Assembly (NCBI RefSeq): GCF_000018285.1
Contig: NC_009901.1
Coordinates: 3,781,001 to 3,845,000 of the forward strand
DNA length: 64,000 nucleotides
Direction: 5' to 3'
DNA from: Shewanella pealeana ATCC 700345
Lineage (GTDB): Bacteria > Pseudomonadota > Gammaproteobacteria > Enterobacterales > Shewanellaceae
This document shows positions 16,913 through 27,222 of the stretch, in pieces (position 1 is the stretch's first letter; the number at the start of each line of letters is the position of its first letter). The notes below the pieces were generated by a model. That model was given only the letters and a program-made list of their open reading frames with translations, ran no database searches and was not told the DNA's origin. Both the position numbers and the translations under genes were made by a program.

Positions 16913-17380
16913 TTACATCTTACTCTGAAGGTAGTTTGGTAGGCCTACCTTATCAATCAACCCGAGTTGCTTCTCGAGCCAATACATATGATCGGACTCT
17001 GTTTCTTCGAGCAACACTTCTAAGATCTCACGGCTTTCGTAGTCACTTTTGACCTCACACAATGCAATTGCACTACGTAAGTTATCGGCAACTTGATACT
17101 CGTAGGCTAAATCATTCTTAAGCATCTGCTCGGTATCTTTACCAATGTTTAGCGGCTCTCGACTCGCGACGTCAGGCGTGCCCTCTAAAAAAAGGATTCT
17201 TTGCACCAACTTTTTTGCATGTTCACGTTCATCATCACTCTCGTGGGAAATACGCTCATGAAGTTCATTCAATCCCCAGTCTTCATACATTAAGCCATGA
17301 ACAAAATACTGATCCATTGCCGATAGCTCACCAGTGAGCAACTTATTGAGCGTGTCGATGACTTCTTGGTTACCTTTCAT
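16913..17380 (-). CDS. Bacterioferritin, ferroxidase-type subunit
   Basis: 155 residues, the standard Bfr length. All ferroxidase residues are present (Glu18, Glu51, His54, Glu94, Glu128, His131), so this subunit should oxidise Fe(II). The haem-ligand position 52 is Arg, not Met, so it cannot bind inter-subunit haem by itself. The neighbouring paralogue has the opposite pattern, which suggests a mixed 24-mer. The ATG at 17380 has GGAG upstream; an in-frame TTG four codons earlier overlaps that site and is unlikely. It is second in a two-gene operon, starting 13 bp after the upstream stop. Confidence 0.93.
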   Translation of the reverse strand: MKGNQEVIDTLNKLLTGELSAMDQYFVHGLMYEDWGLNELHERISHESDDEREHAKKLVQRILFLEGTPDVASREPLNIGKDTEQMLKNDLAYEYQVADNLRSAIALCEVKSDYESREILEVLLEETESDHMYWLEKQLGLIDKVGLPNYLQSKM

Positions 17381-17392
17381 GATCTTCTCCAA

Positions 17393-17860
17393 CTAGCTCA
17401 TTTTTGACTGCAAATAGTTTTGAATACCCATTAATGAGATAAGCTCTAACTGCGCCTCAAGCCAATCTAAATGTTCTTCTTCATCTTCTAGCAAATCTTC
17501 TAAAATATCTCGACTAACATAATCAGCCTCTAACTCACACAGGGCGATAACCTCTCGCAGTAATACCAGCTCCTCTTCAAGCATGACTTTGTCGCACTCA
17601 AGTATCTCTTGGCTATGTTCACCGATTCGAATTTTGTCTAACTGTTGTAGATTTGGCAGCCCTTCAAGGAACAACACCCGCTCAATTAACTTATCGGCAT
17701 GCTTCATATCTTGAATCGATTTCTTATAGGCCTTTTCATCGAGCTCACCTAAGCCCCAATTCTTATACATGCGCGCATGAAGAAAGTATTGATTGATAGC
17801 GGTAAGCTCGCTGGTCAGCACCTTGTTAAGCTGACTAATGACCTTAGGTTGTCCTTTCAT
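17393..17860 (-). CDS. Bacterioferritin, haem-binding subunit
   Basis: 155 residues and close to E. coli Bfr throughout (INQYFLHARMYKNWGL; ERVLFLEGLPNLQ). The haem ligand Met52 is present, but the ferroxidase centre is impaired: position 51 is Asp and position 94 is Leu, while Glu18, His54, Glu127 and His130 remain. It probably supplies haem and electron transfer for core release, leaving oxidation to its partner. It is the first gene of the operon, under a Fur-like box about 100 bp upstream. Confidence 0.93.
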   Translation of the reverse strand: MKGQPKVISQLNKVLTSELTAINQYFLHARMYKNWGLGELDEKAYKKSIQDMKHADKLIERVLFLEGLPNLQQLDKIRIGEHSQEILECDKVMLEEELVLLREVIALCELEADYVSRDILEDLLEDEEEHLDWLEAQLELISLMGIQNYLQSKMS

Positions 17861-17959
17861 CTGTTCATCCTTAGTTAAATTGATCTATATCAATATTTAT
17901 AACTTAGAACAAAAAGCAACCACTTACAAATATACTTTATATTTCAAAATGTTAGTAAA

Positions 17960-17978
17960 GATAACCATTCTCATTAGC
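17960..17978. promoter_or_regulatory. Fur-like box upstream of the bfr operon
   Basis: GATAACCATTCTCATTAGC agrees with the 19-bp Fur consensus at 14 positions. It fits iron control of an iron-storage operon. Confidence 0.55.
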
Positions 17979-18150
17979 GCTTCAATTCTTACTTAAGCGT
18001 AATGCGGAAGCAGGCGTGCTTTTATCTAGTTAAACTAGGCTATTAGCATATAGACGAATTTGAACCGTTATTGTTCTTTAAAAAAATATAGGCGGTATAT
18101 ATGAGTGCAGGCTGTAACAACTAGCCGCTTTAGTGAAAAATGATATAAAA

Positions 18151-18172
18151 AAGGCTCCTAAAAAGGAGCCTT
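18151..18172 (-). terminator. Terminator of the nqr operon
   Basis: AAGGCTCCT AAAA AGGAGCCTT followed by a T tract on the minus strand. Confidence 0.88.
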
Positions 18173-18194
18173 AATTGCCGTAAGCTATGCAGAA

Positions 18195-18416
18195 TTAAAT
18201 AATGCGATTCTGCTCTAATTTCTCACGACGTTCTTGTTCAGCCATTCTGGCTTTACGCTTATCGCAAGGGTCATCACAGTCACAGGCTTTCTCGATCCCG
18301 AGTGCACCGAGACCACCACAGCTTCCAGCAACGGCTTGTCGTTTGACTAAATAGCCTATCGACATTAAGAAAAAGAAACCTAATAACACGACAAAAGCCG
18401 CAATAAATGTGCTCAT
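18195..18416 (-). CDS. nqrM: Na+-NQR maturation protein NqrM
   Basis: A 73-residue DUF539-type protein: one N-terminal membrane helix (TFIAAFVVLLGFFFLMSIGY) followed by conserved cysteines in GSCGGLG and CDCDDPCDKRK. In other bacteria this protein is required to insert iron into the Na+-pumping NADH:quinone reductase. The ATG at 18416 follows GGAGT; an upstream in-frame TTG overlaps that site. It ends the nqrABCDEF-apbE-nqrM cluster, just downstream of apbE, which supports the assignment. Confidence 0.93.
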   Translation of the reverse strand: MSTFIAAFVVLLGFFFLMSIGYLVKRQAVAGSCGGLGALGIEKACDCDDPCDKRKARMAEQERREKLEQNRII

Positions 18417-18428
18417 ATTCGACTCCAA

Positions 18429-19445
18429 CTACTGAGTAACGAAAGGTTTGAAAGCTTCACTATAGAAAACTTTAAAGCCATCATCTTGCTTTTCAATAAG
18501 CATTATCGCTAGATGCTCACGTTTAGCAAGTTCTAGTGACGCTTGGGTACCTAGCACCATCATAGCAGTCGCGTAGCCATCTGCAATCATAGATTCTTGA
18601 TGCAGTACTGTTACCGACGCTAACCTATGGTGTATCGGGTAGCCTGTGCGTGGGTCGATCAGGTGTGAAAAACGTTTTCCGTCTTCCTCGTAATAGTTAC
18701 GATAATCACCGGATGTTGCCATCGCCATATTCTTGGGTGAGATGACTTGTTGGATTGCCCCACCAGCATCGCCAGGTTGCTCAATCGCAATACGCCATAG
18801 AGTGCCATCGGCTTTAGTGCCACGTAGGCTGATCTCGCCACCTATCTCAACTAAATAGCCCGTCGGCTGATACTTATCTAATAAGGCGGCTATTTTATCA
18901 ACACCGAAGCCTTTTGCAATAGAAGACAAGTCGACATAAATATCAGGGTTTTGTTTACTGATCCTATTACCATCGACCTCTATCGCTTCAATACCTGTGC
19001 GATCCATAGCGGCATCGATAGCTTGTTGAGATGGAATTTGAGTCGGTCGTTTATCCGGGCCAAAGCCCCATAAATTGACTAACGGCCCCAGAGTAATATC
19101 TAAGGCACCATCAGTGGTTTTATATAATGCTAATCCTTCAGCAATTACCTTGGCAGTGTCCGCCGACACTTCAACCTTATCGTGGCGAGTCATCTGGTTA
19201 AACTTAGATAACTCAGAGTTAGGACGATAAGTCGACATCTGATCGTTAACATTCTCTAAGGCTAAATCGATCTCTGCTTGCAGTAACTGAACATCTGGCA
19301 TTCTGTCATTAGGAACGACCTTAATATGGTAAGTCGTGCCCATAGTGTTGCCAGACAGTGAAATCACTTCAGCTTGTTTAGTACAAGCTGAAATAAAAAA
19401 GGCTAACCCGATAAGGGCCAGCCAGTTTACTAAGGTCTTAAACAT
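18429..19445 (-). CDS. apbE: FAD:protein FMN transferase
   Basis: A 338-residue periplasmic lipoprotein: signal peptide with lipobox FFISACTKQ (Cys21). ApbE attaches FMN through a phosphoester bond to Thr in NqrB and NqrC, whose acceptor motifs (SGAT) are present in this operon. Family motifs seen are MGTTYHIKV, DLSSIAKGFGVD, EIGGEISLRG and HLIDPRTGYP. It lies 29 bp downstream of nqrF, so pump and flavin-loading enzyme are co-expressed. Confidence 0.96.
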   Translation of the reverse strand: MFKTLVNWLALIGLAFFISACTKQAEVISLSGNTMGTTYHIKVVPNDRMPDVQLLQAEIDLALENVNDQMSTYRPNSELSKFNQMTRHDKVEVSADTAKVIAEGLALYKTTDGALDITLGPLVNLWGFGPDKRPTQIPSQQAIDAAMDRTGIEAIEVDGNRISKQNPDIYVDLSSIAKGFGVDKIAALLDKYQPTGYLVEIGGEISLRGTKADGTLWRIAIEQPGDAGGAIQQVISPKNMAMATSGDYRNYYEEDGKRFSHLIDPRTGYPIHHRLASVTVLHQESMIADGYATAMMVLGTQASLELAKREHLAIMLIEKQDDGFKVFYSEAFKPFVTQ

Positions 19446-19474
19446 ATTGACCTAGATCTCCAATAAGAGAAGGG

Positions 19475-20722
19475 TTAGCCACCGAAGTCATCCAACAGGA
19501 TGTTTTCATCTTCGACACCAAGATCTTTAAGCATGCTAATAACAGCCGCGTTCATCATTGGTGGGCCACACATGTAGTACTCACAATCTTCTGGTGCTTC
19601 ATGGTCACGTAAGTAGTTCTCATACAATACGTTATGAATAAAGCCAGTGTATCCATCCCAGTTGTCTTCAGGCTGTGGATCAGACAGTGCAACATGCCAT
19701 TTGAAGTTGTCATTATCTGCCGCTAAGCCATCAAAATCTTCAACATAGAACATTTCACGGCTAGAACGCGCACCGTACCAGAAGCTCATCTTACGCTTCG
19801 AGTGAAGACGCTTAAGCTGGTCGAAGATATGCGATCGCATTGGCGCCATACCTGCACCACCACCGATGAATACCATTTCTGCATCGGTTTCTTTAGCGAA
19901 GAACTCACCAAATGGACCAGAAATGGTCACCTTATCACCCGCTTTTAGGCTAAAGATGTACGATGACATTTTACCACAAGGCAGAGATAGGTTACGTGGC
20001 GGCGGCGATGCAATACGTACGTTCAACATGATGATACCTTCCTCGAGAGGATAGTTCGCCATAGAGTATGCACGGATTGTTTCGTCTTCAACGGTTGATT
20101 CTAAGTTGAAGAAACCGAAGTGTTCCCAGTCGCCACGGTATTCTGCAGGAATATCATAATCTGCATACTTAACGTGGTGCGCAGGCGCTTCAATCTGAAT
20201 GTAACCACCCGCACGGAAAGGTACAGAGTCACCATCAGGAATTTGCAGCTTAAGCTCTTTGATGAAGGTTGCTTTGCTATCGTTAGAGATAACAGTACAT
20301 TCCCACTTCTTAACACCAAAGATCTCTTCTTCAAGCTCAATCTCCATGTCAGTTTTAACGTTTACCTGACAAGATAAACGACAACCGCCACGAGCTTCAC
20401 CTTTGCTGATATGGTCCATTTCAGTTGGTAGAATATCGCCACCACCTGATTTAACGTGCACTTTACACTGACCACAAGTACCACCACCACCACATGCAGA
20501 CGATACGAAAATACCGCTCTCTGCTAATGCACCTAGTAGCTTACCACCAGCTGCAGTTTTAATTGCTTTACTCGCGTCATCGTTGATGCCAATAGTGACA
20601 TCGCCGCTTGCAACTAGCTTAGATTTAGCGAATAAAATCACCAAAACCAAAACCAATACAATCGCGGTAAACATACTCACACCGAGATATACATCGATTG
20701 GAGTAGATTCAAGAATACCCAT
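19475..20722 (-). CDS. nqrF: Na+-NQR subunit F (NADH dehydrogenase, 2Fe-2S, FAD)
   Basis: The electron-entry subunit that oxidises NADH. One membrane helix (residues 10-31), a 2Fe-2S ferredoxin domain ([15 protein letters not shown], further Cys in GGCRLSCQV), an FAD-binding barrel (RAYSMANYP) and an NADH domain ([23 protein letters not shown]) are present. The 415 residues fit the family (about 407-410). AAGGATAA precedes the ATG. It follows nqrE by 47 bp. Confidence 0.97.
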   Translation of the reverse strand: MGILESTPIDVYLGVSMFTAIVLVLVLVILFAKSKLVASGDVTIGINDDASKAIKTAAGGKLLGALAESGIFVSSACGGGGTCGQCKVHVKSGGGDILPTEMDHISKGEARGGCRLSCQVNVKTDMEIELEEEIFGVKKWECTVISNDSKATFIKELKLQIPDGDSVPFRAGGYIQIEAPAHHVKYADYDIPAEYRGDWEHFGFFNLESTVEDETIRAYSMANYPLEEGIIMLNVRIASPPPRNLSLPCGKMSSYIFSLKAGDKVTISGPFGEFFAKETDAEMVFIGGGAGMAPMRSHIFDQLKRLHSKRKMSFWYGARSSREMFYVEDFDGLAADNDNFKWHVALSDPQPEDNWDGYTGFIHNVLYENYLRDHEAPEDCEYYMCGPPMMNAAVISMLKDLGVEDENILLDDFGG

Positions 20723-20769
20723 TAACTTATCCTTAAAGGTTCAAATTAAGACGTCGTTATGGTGCCTCT

Positions 20770-21378
20770 TTACAGAGACACACCTGAGAACGACATGAAA
20801 CCTAGAGCCATCAAACCAGCGGTAACGAAGGTAATACCTAAGCCGCGAAGCCCATCAGGAACATCAGCATATTTTAACTTTTCACGGATACCAGCAAGCA
20901 ATACAAGTGCTAATGCCCAGCCGATACCAGAACCTATACCAAACACCAAGCTTTCACCTAGGTTGTAATCACGCTCAACCATGAAAGATACCGCACCAAA
21001 AATTGCGCAGTTTACGGTGATTAGCGGTAGGAAGATCCCCAACGCGTTATAAAGCGGTGGAAAATACTTATCCAATGCCATCTCAAGGATTTGAACCAAA
21101 GCTGCAATCACACCGATGAAGGTGATGAACTTCAAGAAGCTCAAGTCAGCATCTGGAACGCCTGCCCAAGCTAATGCGCCAGGAGCGAGGATACCTTGAT
21201 AGATAATTTGGTTAACTGGTACTGAAATAGCCAGTACTACGATAACTGCAACACCTAACCCCATGGCTGTTTTTACTTTCTTAGATACCGCAAGAAAAGT
21301 ACACATACCAAGGAAAAAGGATAGCGCCATGTTTTCAATGAAAACAGAACGAATTAATAGACTAATATAATGTTCCAT
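20770..21378 (-). CDS. nqrE: Na+-NQR subunit E
   Basis: 202-residue membrane subunit with six helices, homologous to NqrD and RnfA. It has the conserved half-channel cysteines ([15 protein letters not shown]) that ligate an iron centre between NqrD and NqrE. AAAGGATAAGC precedes the ATG, which is five bases after nqrD, so the two are coupled. Length is typical. Confidence 0.96.
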   Translation of the reverse strand: MEHYISLLIRSVFIENMALSFFLGMCTFLAVSKKVKTAMGLGVAVIVVLAISVPVNQIIYQGILAPGALAWAGVPDADLSFLKFITFIGVIAALVQILEMALDKYFPPLYNALGIFLPLITVNCAIFGAVSFMVERDYNLGESLVFGIGSGIGWALALVLLAGIREKLKYADVPDGLRGLGITFVTAGLMALGFMSFSGVSL

Positions 21379-21383
21379 TATGC

Positions 21384-22016
21384 TTATCCTTTCGCTTCAA
21401 CTTGCTCTGGCTTCATCACACGAATAATCCAGATCAATGCACCAATCAGGAAGAACGCGCTCGGAGGCAGAAGCAATAGGCCGTTAGGCTGATACCAGCC
21501 ACCGTCTGAAATCTTGCTTAAGATTTCAATGCCGAATAATGAACCATTACCAAACAATTCACGTACGAAGCCAACTGACAACAAGATTGCACCGTAGCCT
21601 AGACCATTACCAATACCGTCCATGAAACTCATCATTGGAGGTGTCTTCATCGCATAAGCCTCCGCACGGCCCATTACGATACAGTTAGTAATAATCAAAC
21701 CAACAAATACCGATAATTGCTTAGCAACATCGTAAGCGTAAGCTTGCAGTACTTGGTCAACCACGATTACCAATGACGCAATAATCGTCATCTGTACGAT
21801 AATACGTACGCTGCTTGGAATGTGATTACGAATCAATGAAATAAATAGATTCGATAGCGCACATACCGCAGTAAGTGCAATCGTCATTACCAATGCCGTT
21901 TCCATCTTACTGGTTACAGCCAAAGCACTACATACACCCAGAATTTGCAAAGCAATTGGGTTGTTGCTGACAATAGGTCCGATTAGAACCTGTTTAAGTT
22001 CTTTAGCATCAGCCAT
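21384..22016 (-). CDS. nqrD: Na+-NQR subunit D
   Basis: 210-residue membrane subunit with six helices and the conserved cysteines LGVCSALA and [12 protein letters not shown], which share an iron centre with NqrE. It is part of the Na+-translocating core. Its start overlaps the nqrC stop, as is usual in this operon. Confidence 0.96.
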   Translation of the reverse strand: MADAKELKQVLIGPIVSNNPIALQILGVCSALAVTSKMETALVMTIALTAVCALSNLFISLIRNHIPSSVRIIVQMTIIASLVIVVDQVLQAYAYDVAKQLSVFVGLIITNCIVMGRAEAYAMKTPPMMSFMDGIGNGLGYGAILLSVGFVRELFGNGSLFGIEILSKISDGGWYQPNGLLLLPPSAFFLIGALIWIIRVMKPEQVEAKG

Positions 22017-22810
22017 TAGCTAAGCCCTCCATTGCGAGCCTTTTCGATAAAGCGAGCAAAACCTTCTTCACCTAACCAGAAATCAAGTGAGTTTTGCACA
22101 CCATTACCGGTAAGCGTTGCACCTGATAATGCATCAACACCGTATGGAGAAGCAGCTACAGCAGGGTTTTTAGTTACGCTAATCGCCAACTCACCCTTGT
22201 CGTTATATAGCTTCTTACCATTCCATTTAGCTATCCACTGTGGGTTTTGAACTTCACCACCTAGACCAGGTGTTTCACCAGAACCAGTAAAGCTGTAATA
22301 AACCAAACTACGGATCGTATTCAAGTCTGGTTCAACCGCTAAGAAAGCAAACATAGTTGACCACAAGCCGTAGCCTTTAACTGGAATAATCACTGTTTGT
22401 AGCTGCTTGTTATCATCACGAACAAGGTAAACAACAGCATCATTTGCGACACGCTTAACTGACGCGATATCATTTTGTGGAACAAACGAAGTCGCTGGAG
22501 TACGCGCAGCCTTTTCAGCATCAAAAGTATCTGCATCACCTTCAACAAAGTCACCCGTTTTCAGGTCAACTAGCTTAGCTTCAACATACTTATCATACAG
22601 TGCTAAAACTTCGGCTTTTTCTACTTTGCCTTCACGAGGGTTAATAAGGCCTGCAGCTTCAAGAATGTACTTTTGCTTATCGAGAAGCTTGTTTTCCTGC
22701 TGAATCGGTTTCAACAATACTGCTGCCGTCGAAACGAACATAGAGCAGATGAAACACAAGCCAACAACAACAAATAATGTTCTTCCGAACGAATCTTTAT
22801 TACTAGCCAC
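22016..22810 (-). CDS. nqrC: Na+-NQR subunit C (covalent FMN)
   Basis: 264-residue subunit with one N-terminal membrane helix ([21 protein letters not shown]) and a periplasmic FMN-binding domain. The flavin acceptor is the Thr in [12 protein letters not shown]. The start is GTG at 22810 (protein MASNKDSFG...), behind GGAGGATTGCTC; this overlaps the nqrB stop by eight bases. A longer frame open to 22867 would bypass that ribosome-binding site and is not credible. Confidence 0.95.
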   Translation of the reverse strand: MASNKDSFGRTLFVVVGLCFICSMFVSTAAVLLKPIQQENKLLDKQKYILEAAGLINPREGKVEKAEVLALYDKYVEAKLVDLKTGDFVEGDADTFDAEKAARTPATSFVPQNDIASVKRVANDAVVYLVRDDNKQLQTVIIPVKGYGLWSTMFAFLAVEPDLNTIRSLVYYSFTGSGETPGLGGEVQNPQWIAKWNGKKLYNDKGELAISVTKNPAVAASPYGVDALSGATLTGNGVQNSLDFWLGEEGFARFIEKARNGGLS

Positions 22811-24002
22811 GAGCAATCCTCCGCTTGATATTCGACTGAACCACGAAATGGTCAAATAATGGAGCAAATAGGTTAGCGAACAAGATGGCCAACATCATGC
22901 CTTCTGGGAAAGCAGGGTTGATAACACGAATAAATATCGCCATTGCACCAATTAAGATACCGTAAGCCCATTTCGCATTATTGGTGAAAGACGCCGATAC
23001 CGGGTCTGTCGCCATAAACATCATACCGAACGCAAAGCCACCTAGTACTAAGTGCCAATACCAAGGCATCGCAAACATTGGATTAGTGTCACTACCAATA
23101 AAGTTAAGTAGGTAAGAAACGGCAATCATACCGATCATCACACCACCAACGATTCGCCATGAAGCGATACGCGTGTAGATGATAACGGCGCCACCAATCA
23201 AGATAGCAAGTGTCGATACTTCACCAACAGAACCTGGAATGAAGCCGAAGAAGGCATCCCACCAGTCTGCCGTTAGACCGTACTCTAATGTGCCTTGCGC
23301 CGCTTGGCTCAGTGCTGTTGCACCTGAGAAGCCGTCAGCGACAACCCAAGAAGTGTCACCAGACATGTTCAGCGGGTAAGCGAAGAATAGGAATGCACGG
23401 CCAGCAAGCGCAGGGTTTAAGAAGTTACGCCCTGTACCACCGAAGATCTCTTTCGCTACAACCACACCGAAGGTAATACCTAAAGCAACCATCCAAAGTG
23501 GAATCGTTGCAGGTAGGGTTAATGCGAAAAGGATTGAGGTAACAAAGAAGCCTTCGTTAACTTCATGACCGCGTACCGATGCAAATAGCACTTCCCATAT
23601 GCCGCCGACTGCGAACGTCACCGCATATATAGGTAAGAACCAACAAGCGCCGTACCACATCAATCCGGCTACGCCTGAATTTGCTGTGAGTTCAGTACCG
23701 AACATACCGAACAGGGCTACCTGCCACGTATCTGGTGCTGCGAAACCTGCAACTAACGCTTCTTGCGCCTGAAGACCTACGTTGTACATACCCACAAACA
23801 TTGCAGGGAATGCACACGCCCAAACCATAATCATCATACGCTTGAGGTCTAGATTGTCACGGACGTGGGTACGCCCTTTGTTGACTAGACCTGGGGTATA
23901 GAAGACTGTGTATGCTGCTTCAAAAAGCGCATAAAACTTCTCATATTTACCGCCTTTTTCAAATTGCGGTTCAATATTTTCGAAAAACTGTTTTAAGCCC
24001 AT
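22803..24002 (-). CDS. nqrB: Na+-NQR subunit B (covalent FMN, Na+ channel)
   Basis: 399-residue membrane subunit with about ten helices and a covalent FMN on the Thr in [11 protein letters not shown]. It also carries the riboflavin/ubiquinone-proximal region and the Na+ path. [22 protein letters not shown] is a conserved family signature. Its start overlaps the nqrA stop, indicating coupling. Confidence 0.97.
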   Translation of the reverse strand: MGLKQFFENIEPQFEKGGKYEKFYALFEAAYTVFYTPGLVNKGRTHVRDNLDLKRMMIMVWACAFPAMFVGMYNVGLQAQEALVAGFAAPDTWQVALFGMFGTELTANSGVAGLMWYGACWFLPIYAVTFAVGGIWEVLFASVRGHEVNEGFFVTSILFALTLPATIPLWMVALGITFGVVVAKEIFGGTGRNFLNPALAGRAFLFFAYPLNMSGDTSWVVADGFSGATALSQAAQGTLEYGLTADWWDAFFGFIPGSVGEVSTLAILIGGAVIIYTRIASWRIVGGVMIGMIAVSYLLNFIGSDTNPMFAMPWYWHLVLGGFAFGMMFMATDPVSASFTNNAKWAYGILIGAMAIFIRVINPAFPEGMMLAILFANLFAPLFDHFVVQSNIKRRIARG

Positions 24003-25336
24003 TAGCCTTCCCTCAGGATCGTATCTAAGCAGTCACGTAGATATGATGCATAGTCATATTTACCAGGACATACGAAAGTACACAGTGCCAAATCTTCTTC
24101 ATCTAATTCCAATGCACCTAATGTCGCAGCGCCGTCATAGTCGCCAGATACTAGGTCACGAAGTAGCATTGTAGGAAGAATATCGAGTGGCATAACACGC
24201 TCATAGTTACCGATAGGTACCATTGCACGGTCTGAGCCACCAGTGCTCGTTGTCATGTTAAACAGGCGAGAAGATGAAAGGTGTCCGAGGAATGCACGGG
24301 TAATAGAGAACTTATCAGCACCAGGCATAGCCCAGCCAATAAACTCTTTCTCTGTGCCTTCTTCCAGCAAACTCACTTGGTTATGGTAGCGACCAAGATA
24401 TGCGTGAGGACCTGTAGCCTTGCGACCGCTTAAAACAGAGCCAGAGATAATACGAACATCACCTTCTGCGACTTCGTTTTCAGTCAACTGTGCCATAGCT
24501 GCACCAGCAATAGTTCGAACTAAGCGAGGTTTAACGGCCTTAGGACCACCAATCGCAACAACACGCTGAGTGTTAAGTTCACCAGTTGTAAATAACTGGC
24601 CTATAGCAATAACGTCTTGGTAGCTTATATGCCATACGGTTCTAGTTGCAGATGCAGGCAATAGGTTATGAATGTGAGTGCCTGGTAATCCTGCTGGATG
24701 CAAACCGGCAAACTCTTCAACCTGAGCATTAGCGCTTGGAATATCAGCGCCAGGTGCTTTACAAAGGTAAACCTTACCTTCTGTTAACTTTGAAAGAACC
24801 TTTAGGCCGTTTTCAAAGTCAGCTTTATGCTCTGCAATCACGACCCTTGGGTCTGCTGCTAACGGTTGCGTATCAATAGCTGTGACGAAAATACCTGCAG
24901 CGGTTGAATCAACGCTGGGTACTTTACTGAAAGGGCGCGTACGCAAAGCCGTCCACAAGCCCGATTGGATCAGGTTGTCGCGCACTTGCTGAGTCTCTAA
25001 CGTATCGATAGCAGTGGCGTCATATTTAGCAAAAGAGATGCTTTCATCTCCTTCCACTTCAATAACAACAGACTGCAGAACACGTTGAGCGCCCCGGTTA
25101 ACTTCAGAAATTGTGCCACTGGCTAAAGCAGTATATATCACGCCAGGGTTCTTTTTATCTTCAAAAAGAACCTGACCTTTTTTAACTTTATCCCCTACCT
25201 TAATTTTCATGGTAGGACGTAAGCCAATATACTCTTCACCCAAAATAGCCACATGTTTGATGGCTTTACCATCATGGATAACTTGCTCTGGCCCACCTGT
25301 TATAGGCAGGTCCAATCCTTTCTTTATTGTAATCAT
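24002..25336 (-). CDS. nqrA: Na+-NQR subunit A
   Basis: Soluble cytoplasmic subunit implicated in quinone binding, first gene of the operon. I start it at the ATG at 25336 ([16 protein letters not shown]), giving 444 residues, the normal length; the open frame extends 11 codons further without support. The end has Cys pairs ([20 protein letters not shown]) typical of NqrA/RnfC-like proteins. A promoter must lie in 25337-25640. Confidence 0.96.
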   Translation of the reverse strand: MITIKKGLDLPITGGPEQVIHDGKAIKHVAILGEEYIGLRPTMKIKVGDKVKKGQVLFEDKKNPGVIYTALASGTISEVNRGAQRVLQSVVIEVEGDESISFAKYDATAIDTLETQQVRDNLIQSGLWTALRTRPFSKVPSVDSTAAGIFVTAIDTQPLAADPRVVIAEHKADFENGLKVLSKLTEGKVYLCKAPGADIPSANAQVEEFAGLHPAGLPGTHIHNLLPASATRTVWHISYQDVIAIGQLFTTGELNTQRVVAIGGPKAVKPRLVRTIAGAAMAQLTENEVAEGDVRIISGSVLSGRKATGPHAYLGRYHNQVSLLEEGTEKEFIGWAMPGADKFSITRAFLGHLSSSRLFNMTTSTGGSDRAMVPIGNYERVMPLDILPTMLLRDLVSGDYDGAATLGALELDEEDLALCTFVCPGKYDYASYLRDCLDTILREG

Positions 25337-25450
25337 ATCCACAAGCACTACGTTATGAAGGAAAGACAATGCGCCGCGTTCCTGCTAAACACACAAGTTT
25401 TTTAACAAACCTCTAATTCGTGTTGAGCTAGCGCAGATTTATCGCCCAAA

Positions 25451-25466
25451 TGCGATCAGAATCACG
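25451..25466. promoter_or_regulatory. Possible CRP-like site upstream of nqrA
   Basis: TGCGATCAGAATCACG fits TGNGA-N6-TCACN with two deviations from the CRP consensus. It lies 115 bp upstream of nqrA. This is weak evidence. Confidence 0.25.
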
Positions 25467-25932
25467 CTGGTCGCGCGCATTTTACCCCAAATATCACAAG
25501 CTCGCCATGAAAAATGTGACTGATTTAAAAGGTTACAAACGTTTTACGAACAAACAAGCTAAATGTCTGCGCTGATTAAGAATCCATTAATATAGCCACA
25601 GACCACATTCCTCATACATTTAAATAAGTTAATTAACTTTTGAGACAGATGAGAATGGATTTGATAGTGAATAAAAATAAAATTTACAGTTTTTCCGAGT
25701 GCTGCTTAATTAAACTGGAGTGCTTAGCATCACAATGGTTATTAATGGCAGAAAATGCGGACACATCGACATTTTTTCGCCTCAAATGGCTAAATTTAAA
25801 ACAAAATATATTCAAGCAACTATTTAACAAATGCTACCCGCATCATAAATAGCTTTTAGCTTAACATTGTGGAAATGGCTTTTTAGGGGCAAAAATCTAC
25901 TTAAATAAGCAAAACAGGAATTAAATACTAAT

Positions 25933-25956
25933 AAAAAAGCCGCTAAAGCGGCCTTA
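25933..25956 (-). terminator. luxS terminator
   Basis: GCCGC TAAA GCGGC with a T tract on the minus strand. Confidence 0.85.
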
Positions 25957-25979
25957 AAACGAGATTAACAGCTGACGGA

Positions 25980-26489
25980 CTAAAGCCCTTTCAAAATCTC
26001 GTCACTTAAACTTAAATCATCATTACGGTTAACATTGATCCCTGCAGCAATAATATTACGGGCAATCTCTTGCGCCTGCTCCAGAGAATGCATCTCATAA
26101 GTGCCACATTGATATTCATTGAGTTCAGGAATATCAGCTTGGGCGACAACGTTAAGTACATCTTGCATAGCGGCAAGCCAAGCGTCTGCGACTACCGACT
26201 CTGAGGGCGTACCGATTAAACTCATATAAAAACCAGTACGACAGCCCATTGGGGAAATATCGATGATCTCCACGCTGTCGCTATTTAAGTGATCACGCAT
26301 AAAGCCAGCAAATAGATGCTCTAAGGTATGAATGCCGCGTTCGCTTAAGATCTCTTTATTAGGCACGCAAAATCGCAGATCAAATACCGTTATGGTGTCG
26401 CCTTTAGGCGTTGCCATGGATTTAGCAACACGAACCGCTGGCGCATTCATTCGTGTGTGGTCAACGGTGAAACTATCTAATAACGGCAT
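25980..26489 (-). CDS. luxS: S-ribosylhomocysteine lyase
   Basis: 169-residue metalloenzyme of the activated methyl cycle. It splits S-ribosylhomocysteine into homocysteine and DPD, the precursor of autoinducer-2. Metal ligands are His54 and His58 in HTLEH and the Cys in EYQCGTYEM; the catalytic Cys is in CRTGFYMSL. Length and motifs are standard. It is monocistronic with its own terminator. Confidence 0.97.
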   Translation of the reverse strand: MPLLDSFTVDHTRMNAPAVRVAKSMATPKGDTITVFDLRFCVPNKEILSERGIHTLEHLFAGFMRDHLNSDSVEIIDISPMGCRTGFYMSLIGTPSESVVADAWLAAMQDVLNVVAQADIPELNEYQCGTYEMHSLEQAQEIARNIIAAGINVNRNDDLSLSDEILKGL

Positions 26490-26706
26490 ATCAACTTCTC
26501 CAAACTCGCGTTAAGTGGCTAATCAACGTAGGTTTAATTACTGCCTAAATCGACTATAAGCATCCTCTGAGGTTAGGTGATACTTACCCAGCGCCGCTGA
26601 GTAGTCAACAGAAGCAACACAATCTTTTTTCATAATTGCATCTTTCATCTACCGCCCTACGACCACTTAAATTATTTAATCGCACTTTTAGCCAATGACG
26701 GAAACA

Positions 26707-26737
26707 AAAAAGCCACAGCAATATTACCGTGGCTTTA
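26707..26737 (-). terminator. bolA terminator
   Basis: AAAGCCAC and GTGGCTTT around an AT-rich loop, A and T tracts on either side. Confidence 0.75.
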
Positions 26738-26748
26738 ATTAACACTAT

Positions 26749-26787
26749 TGTTCCGTCCTGAGATTAGCTGAGCAGTCCCGTCCAGGA
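26749..26787. repeat. Relic of an IS inverted-repeat end
   Basis: TGTTCCGTCCTGAGATTAGC resembles the right end of the IS at 137-1438 (TGTCCCGTCCTGAGATAAG) at about 20 of 23 positions, and a second partial copy, AGTCCCGTCCAGGA, follows directly. No transposase is nearby, so it is probably a scar or solo end. Confidence 0.5.
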
Positions 26788-26801
26788 ATGTGTTTACACA
26801 T

Positions 26802-27101
26802 TTAACCCTTACATTTTGGCGAAACCGGTACGTCAGTCTCTGTCACCCATTCTTCTGGAGTGTAAGTATGCATAGAAAGCGCATGTAAGCCATTAGCAAA
26901 CTCTTCAGCCAATGCCTCATTGACTGCGCGGTGACGACCAATAAGACGCTGACCTTCAAACTCGCTACTGGTGATAATCACTTTAAAATGAGTTTCAGAG
27001 TTTGGCGGCACGTGGTGATTATGGCTTTCGTTTATCACTTCAAGGTGAGAAGGCGACAGTGCTGCGGTGAGTTTTTCGGTAATGATCTGTTCAACTGACA
27101 T
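26802..27101 (-). CDS. bolA: BolA-family protein
   Basis: A 99-residue BolA. It has the class motif HFKVIITSSEFEGQRLIGRH, the conserved His for Fe-S sharing with monothiol glutaredoxins, and a C-terminal tail (VSPKCKG) like E. coli BolA (ASPPCRG), rather than IbaG. The start is the ATG at 27101 (MSVEQIITEKL); the upstream open frame adds 22 unrelated residues. BolA acts with Grx4 in iron-sulfur trafficking and affects envelope and morphology. Confidence 0.92.
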   Translation of the reverse strand: MSVEQIITEKLTAALSPSHLEVINESHNHHVPPNSETHFKVIITSSEFEGQRLIGRHRAVNEALAEEFANGLHALSMHTYTPEEWVTETDVPVSPKCKG

Positions 27102-27222
27102 AACGATGTTCTCAATAATGCATAAATGCGACTGCGGCAGATTACTGCGATAAGTTTGAAAGATCAACTCGTGACAGACATCGACTAAAGAGTGTTATAC
27201 AAGGCATTGCTTATCCTCCGCC

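Larger units (their letters stand above)
17861..18194. other. Intergenic region between bfr and nqrM
   Basis: Contains the bfr upstream region with its Fur-like box and, at the far end, the nqr terminator. No coding signal is seen. Confidence 0.6.
25337..25979. other. AT-rich intergenic region between nqrA and luxS
   Basis: Contains the nqr upstream region and, at the far end, the luxS terminator. A 70-codon frame at 25640-25852 on the plus strand has poor composition and no domain, so it is not called. Nothing else is evident. Confidence 0.55.
26490..26801. other. Intergenic region between luxS and bolA
   Basis: Contains the bolA terminator and an IS-end relic. I see no gene. Confidence 0.55.

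Noticed and set aside
25640..25852. 70-codon plus-strand frame between nqrA and luxS
   Set aside because: AT-rich, no family resemblance and atypical composition; likely chance.
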